Origin: Polycladomyces abyssicola
Lineage (GTDB): Bacteria > Bacillota > Bacilli > Thermoactinomycetales > JIR-001
NCBI RefSeq assembly: GCF_018326425.1
Contig: NZ_AP024601.1
Location: 2,468,001 to 2,532,000, forward strand
DNA length: 64,000 nucleotides
Direction: 5' to 3'
Position numbers and translations under genes: made by a program. Below are positions 17,766 to 26,049 of this stretch, in pieces. Numbering within the stretch: the stretch's first letter is position 1; every line of letters starts with the position of its first letter. The notes beneath the pieces were generated by a model that was not told the DNA's origin, did no database searches, and worked only from the letters and a program-made list of their open reading frames with translations.

Positions 17766-17830
17766 AGTGTAAGCGTTATCGGGCTAAGCTATTGTGATGG
17801 ATGTCACAAAAGAAAGAGGTGTTCACAGAA
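17766..17830 (-). promoter_or_regulatory. Promoter cassette P2 upstream of qoxA (class II Crp/Fnr-type box)
   Basis: Minus strand: half site TTCTGTGAAC (17821-17830), box TGTGACATCCATCACA (17793-17808), 21-base gap, -10 TACACT (17766-17771). It has the same orientation as P1, about 140 bases further upstream, and shares ACAGACAAAATTCAG after the -10. It lacks the GGGAGTGTGAAACC leader element. Confidence 0.7.
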
Positions 17831-17865
17831 TATCGACATTGCGGTTACAATTTTGTCACTTAACA

Positions 17866-18074
17866 GGGCGTGTCCGCATTGTTTTCCCAGCTTGCTCGCC
17901 CGCACCCTGCCCGGAAGCAGACCATGGCCTCTGAACCGGAAAGACAAAGTGCGCTTCATAGAGGAAATGACCCGTGATTCGATCCTCACGCTTTACCGGT
18001 TCATCGTTCGGTTGGGCTCAAGACTCGCTCATCCGGGAAAACCTCTCCCTATCACGGAATAAACAGACACGCCC
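17866..18074. repeat. 209-bp element with 9-bp terminal inverted repeats (possible MITE or IS relic)
   Basis: GGGCGTGTC at 17866-17874 and GACACGCCC at 18066-18074 bound a segment without a gene. Inside, GAACCGG (17933-17939) and CCGGTTC form a further inverted repeat around GCGCTTCATAGAGGAAA. Related wording (ACGCTTCATAAGGAAA inside a hairpin) occurs at 10844-10859. No transposase is encoded, so it may be a miniature element or the remains of an insertion sequence. Confidence 0.4.
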
Positions 18075-18111
18075 GAACTCAAGAAGATATTTGCGTTTCC
18101 CGCTGCAGTGA

Positions 18112-19149
18112 TTAACGGGCCGCCACGGGTGTCGGCTTGATTTTGCTGTTGGAGAACGGCTGTTTCAATTGCTCTTTCATGCCAGTTTCCCACAACTCTT
18201 CGATCATCTTCAGTTCCTCTTCTGTAAGCGGCGTTTTCTCCGTCGCCTCCGCAAATTCGCGCAAGTTCTCTTCACTGGTGATATTGGGCAAGACCGATTT
18301 GATCACAGGGCTAGCCAAAGAGAAGAGAATGGCTGCTTGACCGATGGTCCGGTCCGTTCCTTCGTACAGGAATTTCAACCGTCGAACCGCGTCCAGTCCG
18401 GTTTTCATCCACTCGATCGGTCGGTGGGAGCGGTGGTCTCGTTTATCGAAATGCTTGTCCGGATCATAGGTGCCGTCGAGGAGACCTGATGCATGCGGAA
18501 CGCGGACAATCAAGGATTTGTTCAGCTTTTCGGCCTCCCGGATCAGATCACGGGCAGGATCTTGCTCCAGCAAGTTGTGAATGATTTGCGCCATGTCATA
18601 CCGCTTGTCACGGAGCGTGGCCAATCCCTCGTCCCGCCAGCCAAGGTCCGGTCCCAAAGCGACACCGTAGGTGCGGATTTTTCCTTCTTCCTTCAAACGT
18701 TCCAGCGTTTCCAGCACTTCCTCACTCTGGATCGCTTCCATTCGTGCGTTATGCAATTGGTAGATGTCGATCACGTCGGTCTTCAATCGGCGTAGGCTCT
18801 CTTCGCAGGATTGACGGATCGAGGCGGCATCCCACCGCTGAGGCAATTCAGAGTGTCTGCCGTGTCGGTCGCCCCGTTTGGCATAGATATCGTAGCCGAA
18901 TTTGGTGGCGATCACCACTTTGTCGCGAAGTCCTTCCAACGCTTCCGCCAAGAGGGTTTCTCCTTTGCCTTGGCCGTACACGTCCGCGGTGTCAAAAAAC
19001 GTAATGCCGTAATCTTCATATGCCATGCGCAACAGGCGTTTTCCGAGCATATCGTCTTTGACACCCCACCATGGTGTGGCAACGGACCAAACGCCGAAAC
19101 CAACTTCAGAGACGAGCGTATCAATGCCAGGCATTTTGCGGTATTTCAT
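18112..19149 (-). CDS. Aldo/keto reductase
   Basis: 345-residue NAD(P)H-dependent oxidoreductase. Catalytic residues sit in [14 protein letters not shown] (Asp, Tyr), VIATKFGYD (Lys) and IYQLHNA (His). [15 protein letters not shown] insertion and [14 protein letters not shown] loop distinguish it from the reductase at 8827-9780, with which it shares only the fold. ATG 19149 follows AAGGAGG. It lies between the qox promoter region and adh, both on the same strand, with a 51-base gap after adh, so it may be co-transcribed with adh from the duplicated promoter cassette. Confidence 0.9.
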   Translation of the reverse strand: MKYRKMPGIDTLVSEVGFGVWSVATPWWGVKDDMLGKRLLRMAYEDYGITFFDTADVYGQGKGETLLAEALEGLRDKVVIATKFGYDIYAKRGDRHGRHSELPQRWDAASIRQSCEESLRRLKTDVIDIYQLHNARMEAIQSEEVLETLERLKEEGKIRTYGVALGPDLGWRDEGLATLRDKRYDMAQIIHNLLEQDPARDLIREAEKLNKSLIVRVPHASGLLDGTYDPDKHFDKRDHRSHRPIEWMKTGLDAVRRLKFLYEGTDRTIGQAAILFSLASPVIKSVLPNITSEENLREFAEATEKTPLTEEELKMIEELWETGMKEQLKQPFSNSKIKPTPVAAR

Positions 19150-19200
19150 CTAAATAACCTCCTTCTCGTATCTTCACCGTCACACGGTGCGATGGGGTAA

Positions 19201-20223
19201 TTAAAATTTGAAGACCAGTCGTGCTTTCGCTTGCGCTTTTTCTACTTCTTCAAAGGCTTCGTGCACTTGATGAAGGTGTCTGGTCTCATAGATGACTTTT
19301 GTCCGCCCCTCCGCATGCAATTGGAACGTTTCCTCCAGATCGGTGCGGGTACCTACGATGGACCCAATCACCTGGATACCGTTGAAAACGGTCTCAAAAA
19401 TGGGAAGCTGCACGTAGTTGTCCGCTGGCAACGCAACAAGGACGAGGCGGCCGCCGCGGCGCAGAGAATGGAAAGCTTGCTCAAAGGCCTTGGGCGAGAC
19501 AGCCACGCTGATGGCTGCATCGGCGCCACCCAGTTTCTTGATCTCTTCCACAGGGTCCTGGTACCGGGCGTTGACCACATAGTCCGCTCCCAGCTCCTTG
19601 GCCAGTTGCAACTTCTTATTGAAGAGATCGACAGCCACCACCGTCGCCCCTGTCACTTTGGCGTATTGTAGGGCCAGGTGGCCGAGCCCGCCGATGCCGA
19701 AGATGGCCACGAGGTCCGACGGTCTGGCACCGGACATCTTCACCGCCTTGTAGGTGGTCACCCCGGCGCAGGTCAAGGGCGCCGCATCCAGCGGGTTGAT
19801 GCCGTTAGGCACCTTGACGATGTGTTTGGCGTAGCTGATGGTGTATTCGGCGTGGGTGCCGTCGATGGAGTAACCGGTGTTAAACTGGGACTGGCACAAC
19901 GTCTCCCAGCCGGAGTTGCAATATTCACAATTTCCGCATGCGTAACCCAGCCAAGGGAGAGCCACCCGGTCCCCTTCCTTGATCCCCGTTACTCCTTTTC
20001 CCACCGCCTCCACGATACCGATCCCTTCATGTCCCGGGATAAAGGGCAATTTCGGTTTGACCGGCCACTCCCCTTTGGCCGCGTGAATATCAGTGTGGCA
20101 CAATCCTGAGGCTTCGACTTTTACACGAACCTGTCCCACTCCGGGTTCCGGAATATTCACTTCCTCAATGCGAACCGGTTCCGCAAAGTCCCGTATAACC
20201 GCGGCCAGTATTTTTTTAACCAT
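19201..20223 (-). CDS. Zinc-dependent alcohol dehydrogenase (AdhA/AdhT type)
   Basis: 340-residue medium-chain dehydrogenase that interconverts ethanol and acetaldehyde with NAD. Catalytic zinc ligands are C42 (GLCHTD), H65 and E66 (PGHEG) and a later Cys (LTCAGVTTYKA). Structural zinc uses C96, C99, C102 and C110. The NAD motif is GIGGLGHLA (about 173-181). Sequence closely follows Geobacillus AdhT. I use ATG 20223; the frame is open for 49 more codons upstream but that part has no homology and holds only leader sequence. Two Crp/Fnr-type promoter cassettes lie about 220 and 300 bases upstream, which suits a fermentative enzyme. Confidence 0.93.
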   Translation of the reverse strand: MVKKILAAVIRDFAEPVRIEEVNIPEPGVGQVRVKVEASGLCHTDIHAAKGEWPVKPKLPFIPGHEGIGIVEAVGKGVTGIKEGDRVALPWLGYACGNCEYCNSGWETLCQSQFNTGYSIDGTHAEYTISYAKHIVKVPNGINPLDAAPLTCAGVTTYKAVKMSGARPSDLVAIFGIGGLGHLALQYAKVTGATVVAVDLFNKKLQLAKELGADYVVNARYQDPVEEIKKLGGADAAISVAVSPKAFEQAFHSLRRGGRLVLVALPADNYVQLPIFETVFNGIQVIGSIVGTRTDLEETFQLHAEGRTKVIYETRHLHQVHEAFEEVEKAQAKARLVFKF

Positions 20224-20394
20224 CTCTTCAGATCGCACCTCCCAAAAAAGCATGATCGCCAAGATTGTGCCATTAGGGCGACGGGAGAATGGTTGGGCGT
20301 ATCGGATATCAGCGAAGATGACCACGGTCACCATCCGCGATGGATACGGCCAACCCCTCACTCTCGTCAATTAGGGCCCCATGTGTTTTTCAAA

Positions 20395-20505
20395 GGTTTC
20401 ACACTCCCATCATCATGCTGAAAATGTTGCCTGTGTACATCAGCGTAAGCCGAGTTGGAGAAAGGTAATGTGATGGATTTCACAAAAAATGGGTCGTTCA
20501 CAGAA
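20395..20505 (-). promoter_or_regulatory. Promoter cassette P3a upstream of adh (class II Crp/Fnr-type box)
   Basis: Minus strand: half site TTCTGTGAAC (20496-20505), box TGTGAAATCCATCACA (20469-20484), 21-base gap, -10 TACGCT (20442-20447), leader element GGGAGTGTGAAACC (20395-20408). Expected start near 20435, giving adh a leader of about 210 bases. Confidence 0.72.
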
Positions 20506-20527
20506 AATCTACATTACGGATATACTT

Positions 20528-20583
20528 AACGTAAGTGGTATCGGAAAATGCGAATGTGATATGTTTCACGATCGTTCACAGAA
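20528..20583 (-). promoter_or_regulatory. Promoter cassette P3b (tandem partial copy) upstream of adh
   Basis: Minus strand: half site TTCTGTGAAC (20574-20583), box CGTGAAACATATCACA (20555-20570), 21-base gap, -10 TACGTT (20528-20533). One half of the box is imperfect (CGTGA). Only three bases separate the half site from the box, compared with 11 in most copies. It is fused directly to P3a. Confidence 0.62.
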
Positions 20584-20611
20584 AGTCAACATTACGGTTG
20601 GAGTTTTGTCA

Positions 20612-20639
20612 TTGACTACACAGAGGGATATCGTATTGA
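20612..20639 (+). promoter_or_regulatory. Promoter of the first Crp/Fnr-family gene
   Basis: -35 TTGACT (20612-20617), 16-base spacer, -10 TATTGA (20634-20639). The identical arrangement occurs before the second copy at 24532-24559. It starts where the divergent cassette P3b ends, so the same bound regulator could affect both directions. Confidence 0.5.
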
Positions 20640-20723
20640 ATTTTATTGGGAAAAATTTGTTTGGAAGAACGATACCTGGTTGCAACTTTGCTGCCACTCC
20701 CCCAAAAAAGTGAGGCGGTATGG

Positions 20724-21419
20724 ATGGACCGTAAATTCGAGATTCTCAAATATGTCCCGCTGTTCAGTGAATTGACAGATGAAGATTTGGAAAAAATCGT
20801 TCGTATTGCGGTTTTACGGCACTATCGAAAGAATTCAACGATCTTTGTGGAAGGGCAGCCATTTAGCACGGTTTACTTCATTCAATCGGGAATCGTCAAG
20901 GTCACAAAGGTAGAGAAAAACGGAAACGAGCAGGTCATCTGCCTTCTGCGACAAGGGGATATGTTTCCCCACGTGGGATTTTTCGGCGATTCACCGTATC
21001 CCGGAACGGCCGTAACTGTCACGGACTGCCAATTGTTAGCGATATCAATGGACGATTTCGATCGATTGTTGGATTCAAATCCGCTCATCGCAAAATCAGT
21101 CATGAAAATGATGGATCAAAGGCTTCTTTATTTGCAAAGACGCTTGCAAGATGTGATTTCGGGAGATGTCCATCAAAAAGTTGTGGTGACCTTGTTACGG
21201 CTGGCAGAGGAATACGGGACTCAGAGGGAGGATGGTGTTTTTGTTTCCATTCCGTTAACCCATCAAGATTTTGCCAATATGTTGGGAATGTCACGGGAAT
21301 CGGTCAACCGTGTGCTCAATCAGCTAAAAAAAGATCAGTTGCTTGACATCAATCGAAAAGGCATCTTGATTTACGATCCGGATGCACTGCAACGTACACT
21401 CTCCCCTGTTAAAGAATGA
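20724..21419 (+). CDS. Crp/Fnr-family transcriptional regulator, copy 1
   Basis: 231 residues: cyclic-nucleotide-binding-like beta-roll (about 1-120, with GIVKVTKVEKNGNEQV and GDSPYPGTAVTV), dimer helix (about 135-160) and C-terminal winged helix (SIPLTHQDFANMLGMSRESVNRVLNQLKK). The recognition helix RESVNR matches the R-E-x-x-x-R pattern by which CRP reads TGTGA. There is no cysteine cluster for an iron-sulfur centre and no conserved cAMP pocket, so the signal is unknown. ATG 20724 follows GAGGCGGT; upstream in-frame codons lack a ribosome binding site. Differs from copy 2 at 24647 by only scattered substitutions. Likely activator of the promoter cassettes (inference). Confidence 0.9.
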   Translation: MDRKFEILKYVPLFSELTDEDLEKIVRIAVLRHYRKNSTIFVEGQPFSTVYFIQSGIVKVTKVEKNGNEQVICLLRQGDMFPHVGFFGDSPYPGTAVTVTDCQLLAISMDDFDRLLDSNPLIAKSVMKMMDQRLLYLQRRLQDVISGDVHQKVVVTLLRLAEEYGTQREDGVFVSIPLTHQDFANMLGMSRESVNRVLNQLKKDQLLDINRKGILIYDPDALQRTLSPVKE

Positions 21420-21439
21420 CAAAAAACAGGGGCTTTTTT
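21403..21439 (+). terminator. Terminator overlapping the end of Crp/Fnr copy 1
   Basis: CCCCTGTT (21403-21410) pairs with AACAGGGG (21425-21432), followed by CTTTTTT. The left arm lies in the coding sequence before the stop, exactly as at copy 2. Confidence 0.72.
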
Positions 21440-21468
21440 ATGCAAAAAATCACAATGAGATTGATCCA

Positions 21469-21565
21469 GAAAGGGTTGATTTCGATGACAGTTGTGGAGA
21501 TCAAACAAGAAATTACCGGGTAAAAAGGGATTTCCCGTACTCAAGTAACTGATGTCAATCTGGTT
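21469..21565 (+). pseudogene. Relic of the cupin gene 5' end
   Basis: From AGAAAGGG at 21469 to about 21550 this is nearly identical to the start of the cupin gene at 26050: ATG 21485, then MTVVEIKQEITG, after which the GAA codon of the intact gene is TAA here. Similarity fades after ACTCAAGT. The join to the sequence after the Crp/Fnr terminator shows that about 0.65 kb, including the hemerythrin-like gene, was deleted from this copy of the locus. Confidence 0.8.
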
Positions 21566-21668
21566 AACATATTTACCTATTGTTTTGGAGGCACACAGAG
21601 TGGATCGTGATTTTTTTCAGAAGACTTACTCATTGTTACACCGGGCATTACCACTACCACAAAGTGTG

Positions 21669-22031
21669 TTAAGCGTCACATTTGACTTGTTTTTCGACCC
21701 ATTCCTTCAAGACCACGGCATTATTTCTTTCCCTTTCCTTACTCGCATAGAGAAATGTGATCAATTTACCAGCGGCTTTATTCAAAATGCGGCGCCATGC
21801 TTCGACTTTTTCCGGTGTATCGAGTTCGTGCAGATACGCTTCCCGGAATTCTCCAAAATCACGGTCGCGGTGGTACTTTTTACGCAAATCGTCAGAAGGG
21901 GCCAACTCTCGGGCCCAACAATCGATCGCCGCCGTAACTTTTTTAACGCCGCGCGGCCACAGCCGATCAACCAATATGCGAAAGCCATCGGTTTCATTCG
22001 GAGAATCGTATATCCGTTTCAGCCGTATCAT
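21669..22031 (-). CDS. DUF488 (YeaO-like) family protein
   Basis: 120-residue cytoplasmic protein with the DUF488 signature IYDSPNETDGFRILVDRLWPRGV (about 7-29) and a central WARELAPSDDLRKKYHRD stretch; the C-terminal half ends in LITFLYASKERERNNAVVLKEW. The biochemical function of the family is not established. ATG 22031 follows GGAGGGGAG. It lies 138 bases after ywiC on the same strand and could be co-transcribed with it. Confidence 0.85.
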   Translation of the reverse strand: MIRLKRIYDSPNETDGFRILVDRLWPRGVKKVTAAIDCWARELAPSDDLRKKYHRDRDFGEFREAYLHELDTPEKVEAWRRILNKAAGKLITFLYASKERERNNAVVLKEWVEKQVKCDA

Positions 22032-22169
22032 ATGGAAACTCCCCTCCTTTTCACGGGAACTGGCACCTTGAGCTTCAGTATTCAGGATGCCGGTTCATTT
22101 TTTGTGTCCAAAAATGTGTCAAATCGTCGTATGGGAAAAATATCCCCCCTCGCCACTCACAAAAACGAT

Positions 22170-22886
22170 TCACATTACCATGAGCACGACAGTTAAGGCA
22201 ACAAATTGTAACGCATTGGCAAATTCTATGATTCCCGCTTGTTTTGGGGTGATCTCTTTTCCACCCCAGATCCACAGGCGGATCAGTGGAAATATAAAAA
22301 CCAAAGCAAGTTTAGCCTGTCCCAGTATCAGCGGCATCAAAACGGATAAAGAACTATAGAGTTTGGCATATTTCATCCAGTGGGGGTTCTTTCTTTCGCG
22401 AATCACCGACTTCACGAAGAAAACGGTTCCGACAAAATAAAGCACAGTATAAAAGAAAAGCCAAAATGCTGTCGCATCCCACTTACCAGTGCCAAATACA
22501 TAAGCGGCAACCCCGCCCGCGGCAAAACCCAGGATGGCACAAATATCATTCAGCATAGCGCGCTCACGCCGCCGTGTAACAAAATAAAGATTAATGGCGT
22601 AAACCGTACAAAATAACGGGGCAAACAGCCACAAAACCGGCTCTTTCCATAGAGGAAGAAGTACCGACAAAAAACCGATCAGCCAATAAGCACTTCCCCA
22701 GACCAAGTAACGTTTTTCTTTCCTTTTCACCCATTGCGTAACAGCGTATGAGGCCAAATAAAAGAAAAACCAAGCAGAAAAGAGAAGCAGATGCTCCGGC
22801 CGGGGTTGTCCCAACAGTGTTCCCAACAGGAACGGAGCGGTCAACATCACCCAACCGCCGTGTTCGTGCGGAATGACCCATTTCAT
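22170..22886 (-). CDS. YwiC-like integral membrane protein
   Basis: 238 residues with about seven membrane helices. The opening MKWVIPHEHGGWVMLTAPF is the hallmark of the YwiC family; the role is unknown. In B. subtilis ywiC lies beside fnr, narK and the nitrate reductase genes (established context), and here it again sits between a Crp/Fnr-type gene and hmp, which points to a role under oxygen limitation or nitrogen-oxide metabolism. ATG 22886 follows AAGGTGATG. Confidence 0.82.
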   Translation of the reverse strand: MKWVIPHEHGGWVMLTAPFLLGTLLGQPRPEHLLLFSAWFFFYLASYAVTQWVKRKEKRYLVWGSAYWLIGFLSVLLPLWKEPVLWLFAPLFCTVYAINLYFVTRRRERAMLNDICAILGFAAGGVAAYVFGTGKWDATAFWLFFYTVLYFVGTVFFVKSVIRERKNPHWMKYAKLYSSLSVLMPLILGQAKLALVFIFPLIRLWIWGGKEITPKQAGIIEFANALQFVALTVVLMVM

Positions 22887-23082
22887 CTATCATCACCTTG
22901 TCATCATACCAGAAATACCGGATACAGTACTTTATTATACCGGAAGACCTCCCTGACACCCGTTGTTGCAATCGGTTCTTTTCATCTTCCCGAAAATGGA
23001 GAATGGCTTGAGAAGAAGCTCAAGCCAAGATAAAATCCATATTTTTCTATATTATCCTCACATCAGAGATGTAGCGGTACTC

Positions 23083-24306
23083 TTAATCCTCACCCAATGT
23101 ACTCATTGGGCCAAAGGCTTCATAGTGGATCCGCTCTTTGGGAATATCCATTTGTCTAAGCGCCCGGTAAATGACTTGCATAAATGGAATGGGCCCGCAT
23201 AGATAAAACTCTCCTTGAGTATTATCCAAAATGGACTCTAACCACGCCTGATCAATAAACCCTTCTTTATCGAAGGATTCAGTCCTCCGGTCTTCTTCGG
23301 TTGGTGATTCATAACAGACATATGATCGGATATTGCTATTTTGGGATGCCAAACGGGCAACGTGTTCCTTCATGGCGTGATGTCTTCCATTGATCGCTGC
23401 ATGAATGTAAGTCACTTTTCGACCGGGCTGTTTTTCGATAATCGTGTTTAACATGCTAATCATTGGCGTTAGGCCTACGCCTCCGCTGATCAACACAACT
23501 GGATTCATTGATTTGGTATTCAGAATAAAATCCCCAGCAGGGGAGCTAAATTCTAAAATGCCACCCTCTTGAATATTCCGATGCAGGTAATTGGATACAA
23601 TCCCAGCAGGGTTCCCATTACGCGCATCTTCGCGTTTGACACTGATACGGTAATAATCCTTACCGGGAGCATCTGATAAACTGTAGTGGCGAATATGCGT
23701 ATATTTTTCGCCTGGTATTTTTGCCTTTAAGGTTAAGTATTGCCCAGGTTGAAATTGCGCGATTGCTTTTCCATCCGCAGGTTTTAAATAGAACGAATTG
23801 ATCACGTCACTTTCTTTTACCTTTTTCACCACCACAAATTCCCGAAAACCTTCCCAACCGCCTTCTTGTGCCCTAGCTTGATCATACAATTCTTGTTCAA
23901 TCTCTATGAATATGTCGGCGATGTATTGATAAGCTTTTTCCCAAGCCTGAATGATCTCTTCCGTTACTTGATTGCCCAATACATCCTTCACTGCTTGAAT
24001 CAGATGTTTACCTACAATGGGATAATGCTCTGGCACAATACCAATGGCCCGATGCTTATGACAAATCCTTAAGATGATCGGTTTGATCGCATCTAAATGA
24101 TCCATGTGTTCTCCGCATATGTAAACAGAATGAGCAAGAGCTCGCTGCTGTACACCTCGTTTTTGGTTTGTCTGATTAAAGATATTGTACAACTCCGGGT
24201 GACTTTCAAACAGTAATTGATAAAAACGTTTACCGATTGCCTCACTGTTTTTTTGAAGTACCGGAGCTGTTGATTTGACGATTTCTATGCTATGGGTCTC
24301 AATCAT
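23083..24306 (-). CDS. hmp: Flavohemoglobin (nitric oxide dioxygenase)
   Basis: 407 residues: globin domain (about 1-140), FAD domain (about 150-260, RHYSLSD) and NAD domain (about 265-400, GGVGLTPM and YLCGPIPFM). The key globin residues fall at the same numbers as in E. coli Hmp: Tyr29 (B10), Gln53 (E7) and proximal His85. It oxidises NO to nitrate in the cytoplasm using O2 and NAD(P)H. ATG 24306 lies ten bases after GGGGGA; the frame extends 11 codons upstream without a better site. Driven by promoter cassette P4; a palindrome in the leader may be a second control site. Confidence 0.95.
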   Translation of the reverse strand: MIETHSIEIVKSTAPVLQKNSEAIGKRFYQLLFESHPELYNIFNQTNQKRGVQQRALAHSVYICGEHMDHLDAIKPIILRICHKHRAIGIVPEHYPIVGKHLIQAVKDVLGNQVTEEIIQAWEKAYQYIADIFIEIEQELYDQARAQEGGWEGFREFVVVKKVKESDVINSFYLKPADGKAIAQFQPGQYLTLKAKIPGEKYTHIRHYSLSDAPGKDYYRISVKREDARNGNPAGIVSNYLHRNIQEGGILEFSSPAGDFILNTKSMNPVVLISGGVGLTPMISMLNTIIEKQPGRKVTYIHAAINGRHHAMKEHVARLASQNSNIRSYVCYESPTEEDRRTESFDKEGFIDQAWLESILDNTQGEFYLCGPIPFMQVIYRALRQMDIPKERIHYEAFGPMSTLGED

Positions 24307-24372
24307 TTCAAAATATCCCCCTTCATAGTAAGAGATCAATAATAAGATTTCCTTTTTTTCACGCTATACTTG

Positions 24373-24395
24373 ATGCTCGTCATTTTGATAAGCAT
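24373..24395. promoter_or_regulatory. 23-bp interrupted palindrome in the hmp leader
   Basis: ATGCT..TCA..TGA..AGCAT symmetry over 23 bases, located about 40-60 bases downstream of the expected P4 start site and 67 bases before the hmp start. Its size and A/T-rich ends resemble NsrR-type operators (two half sites around an 8-bp centre), but the half sites do not fit the published consensus well. Could be a roadblock operator for an NO-responsive repressor. Confidence 0.35.
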
Positions 24396-24439
24396 TGATG
24401 TTACACAGTGTTTCCAGTGTAGCTTTGTTTATGTAAATA

Positions 24440-24503
24440 AGTGTAAGCGGTATCGGACAAAGTAATTGTGATGGATATCACAAAAAATAGTTCGTTCACA
24501 GAA
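24440..24503 (-). promoter_or_regulatory. Promoter cassette P4 of hmp (class II Crp/Fnr-type box)
   Basis: Minus strand: half site TTCTGTGAAC (24494-24503), box TGTGATATCCATCACA (24467-24482, perfect TGTGA/TCACA), 21-base gap, -10 TACACT (24440-24445). Expected start near 24433. It lacks the GGGAGTGTGAAACC leader element of P1, P3a and P5. Confidence 0.75.
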
Positions 24504-24531
24504 AGTCAATATTACGGTTGGAGTTTTGTCA

Positions 24532-24559
24532 TTGACTACGCAAAGGGATATCGTATTGC
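24532..24559 (+). promoter_or_regulatory. Promoter of the second Crp/Fnr-family gene
   Basis: -35 TTGACT (24532-24537), 16-base spacer, -10 TATTGC (24554-24559). Sequence from about 24494 to the gene start is almost the same as that before copy 1, showing that the duplication included the promoter and the flanking half site. Confidence 0.5.
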
Positions 24560-24646
24560 ATTTTTTGGGCACAATTTGATTGGGAGAACAATATCTGATT
24601 GCAGCTTTGCTGCCACTACCGCATAAAAAATGTGGAGGCGGTATGG

Positions 24647-25342
24647 ATGGACCGCAATTTCGAGATTCTCAAACGTGTTCCTTTGTTCAGTGGATTGACA
24701 AATGATGAATTGGAGAAAATCTCTCATATTACGGTTTTACGACACTATCGAAAGCATTCAACGATCTTTGTGGAGGGACAACCGTTTCGCACGGTTTACT
24801 TCATTCAATCGGGAATTGTCAAGGTCACAAGGGTCGAGAAAAACGGAAACGAGCAGGTCATGGGTCTTCTGCACAAAGGAGATATGTTTCCCCACGTGGG
24901 ATTTTTCGGCGATTCACCGTATCCCGGAACAGCCGTAACTGTTACGGACTGCCAATTGTTAGCGATATCGATGGACGATTTCGATCGATTGTTGGATTCA
25001 AATCCGCTCATCGCAAAATCGGTCATGAAAATGATGGATCAAAGGCTTCTTTACTTGCAAAGACGCTTGCAAGAGGTGATTTCGGGCGATGTCCATCGAA
25101 AAGTTGTGATCACCTTGTTACGGTTGGTGGAGGAATACGGGACTCAGAGGGAGGATGGTGTTTTTGTTTCCATTCCGTTAACCCATCAAGATTTTGCCAA
25201 TATGTTGGGAATGTCACGGGAATCGGTCAACCGTGTGCTCAATCAGCTAAAAAAAGATCAGTTGCTTGACATCAATCGAAAAGGCATCTTGATTTACGAT
25301 CCGGATGCACTGCAACGTACACTCTCCCCTGTTAAAGAATGA
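24647..25342 (+). CDS. Crp/Fnr-family transcriptional regulator, copy 2
   Basis: 231 residues, nearly identical to copy 1 at 20724; the last third, including the recognition helix RESVNR, is unchanged. Differences cluster in the N-terminal sensing domain (for example FEILKRVPLFSGLTNDELEKISHIT and EQVMGLLHKGD compared with EQVICLLRQGD). No iron-sulfur cysteines. The shared DNA-binding domain means both should read the same operators, while their sensing halves have begun to diverge. ATG 24647 follows TGGAGGCGGT. Followed by a terminator and then the hemerythrin-like and cupin genes. Confidence 0.9.
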   Translation: MDRNFEILKRVPLFSGLTNDELEKISHITVLRHYRKHSTIFVEGQPFRTVYFIQSGIVKVTRVEKNGNEQVMGLLHKGDMFPHVGFFGDSPYPGTAVTVTDCQLLAISMDDFDRLLDSNPLIAKSVMKMMDQRLLYLQRRLQEVISGDVHRKVVITLLRLVEEYGTQREDGVFVSIPLTHQDFANMLGMSRESVNRVLNQLKKDQLLDINRKGILIYDPDALQRTLSPVKE

Positions 25343-25363
25343 CAAAAAACAGGGGCTTTTTTT
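25326..25363 (+). terminator. Terminator overlapping the end of Crp/Fnr copy 2
   Basis: CCCCTGTT (25326-25333) pairs with AACAGGGG (25348-25355), followed by CTTTTTTT. Same structure as at copy 1. Confidence 0.72.
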
Positions 25364-25495
25364 ATGCAAAAAATCACAATGAGATTGATCCAACTCATGT
25401 ACATTTGTATTGAGCCACGGGGCAACGAGATGGAAGGTTGGTATCGTACACAGTGATACAACTGGTATCCATTTTTCCGTGAGAGGAGAATCAAT

Positions 25496-26044
25496 ATGGC
25501 GAGACCCAGCTATCAACCCAAACTCGATTTAACGGATTGGAAAAAAACAAATACACAGGAGTTCGAAAAAATCCGATCGATCGTGGCACCCGAACTGCAT
25601 TCTTTTATCGAAGAACACGCTGCTTTAAGTCAGTTGATGGATCAGGTGAGGGAAGGCTATCATACCGAGCTTTATCACAAGGCTTTGGATACAATCGCTC
25701 ATGAATTGGAGCATCATTTTTTGTACGAAGAAAAATATATTCTTTCTCGTTTGGCAAATCATATCACAGAGACGGAAGTGGGCCCCATTGCTAAATTAAA
25801 AAACGAACACAACATCATTCGAAAACATTATCAGGAAGCGATGGTCCTGTTTCAAAATCATGATCCCGAAAACCCTTCACAGGAACTCGTACAAAAGATG
25901 GGGCTGCTTGCCTATCTGTTAAAAAAGCATATTGAGAAGGAGGATCATTACCTTTTCCCACTGTTTAGCGTGATTTTGACTCAAGAGGAAAAAGCGGCGA
26001 TCGCCCATGATGTCCATCTTCATACATCAACCAGAAAGGGATGA
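25496..26044 (+). CDS. Hemerythrin-like (HHE cation-binding) protein
   Basis: 182 residues, all helical, with HHE metal-ligand residues spread over two helical pairs: H41 in FIEEHAAL, HELEHHFLYEE (about 69-79), KNEHNII (H105) and KKHIEKEDHYLFP (H145, E149, H151). Such proteins carry a di-iron site and bind O2 or NO, or repair iron-sulfur clusters (family knowledge); the exact role here is unknown. ATG 25496 follows GAGGAG. It overlaps the cupin reading frame region and lies downstream of a Crp/Fnr gene and hmp, which suggests a part in NO/O2 handling. Confidence 0.87.
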   Translation: MARPSYQPKLDLTDWKKTNTQEFEKIRSIVAPELHSFIEEHAALSQLMDQVREGYHTELYHKALDTIAHELEHHFLYEEKYILSRLANHITETEVGPIAKLKNEHNIIRKHYQEAMVLFQNHDPENPSQELVQKMGLLAYLLKKHIEKEDHYLFPLFSVILTQEEKAAIAHDVHLHTSTRKG

Positions 26045-26049
26045 TTTCA

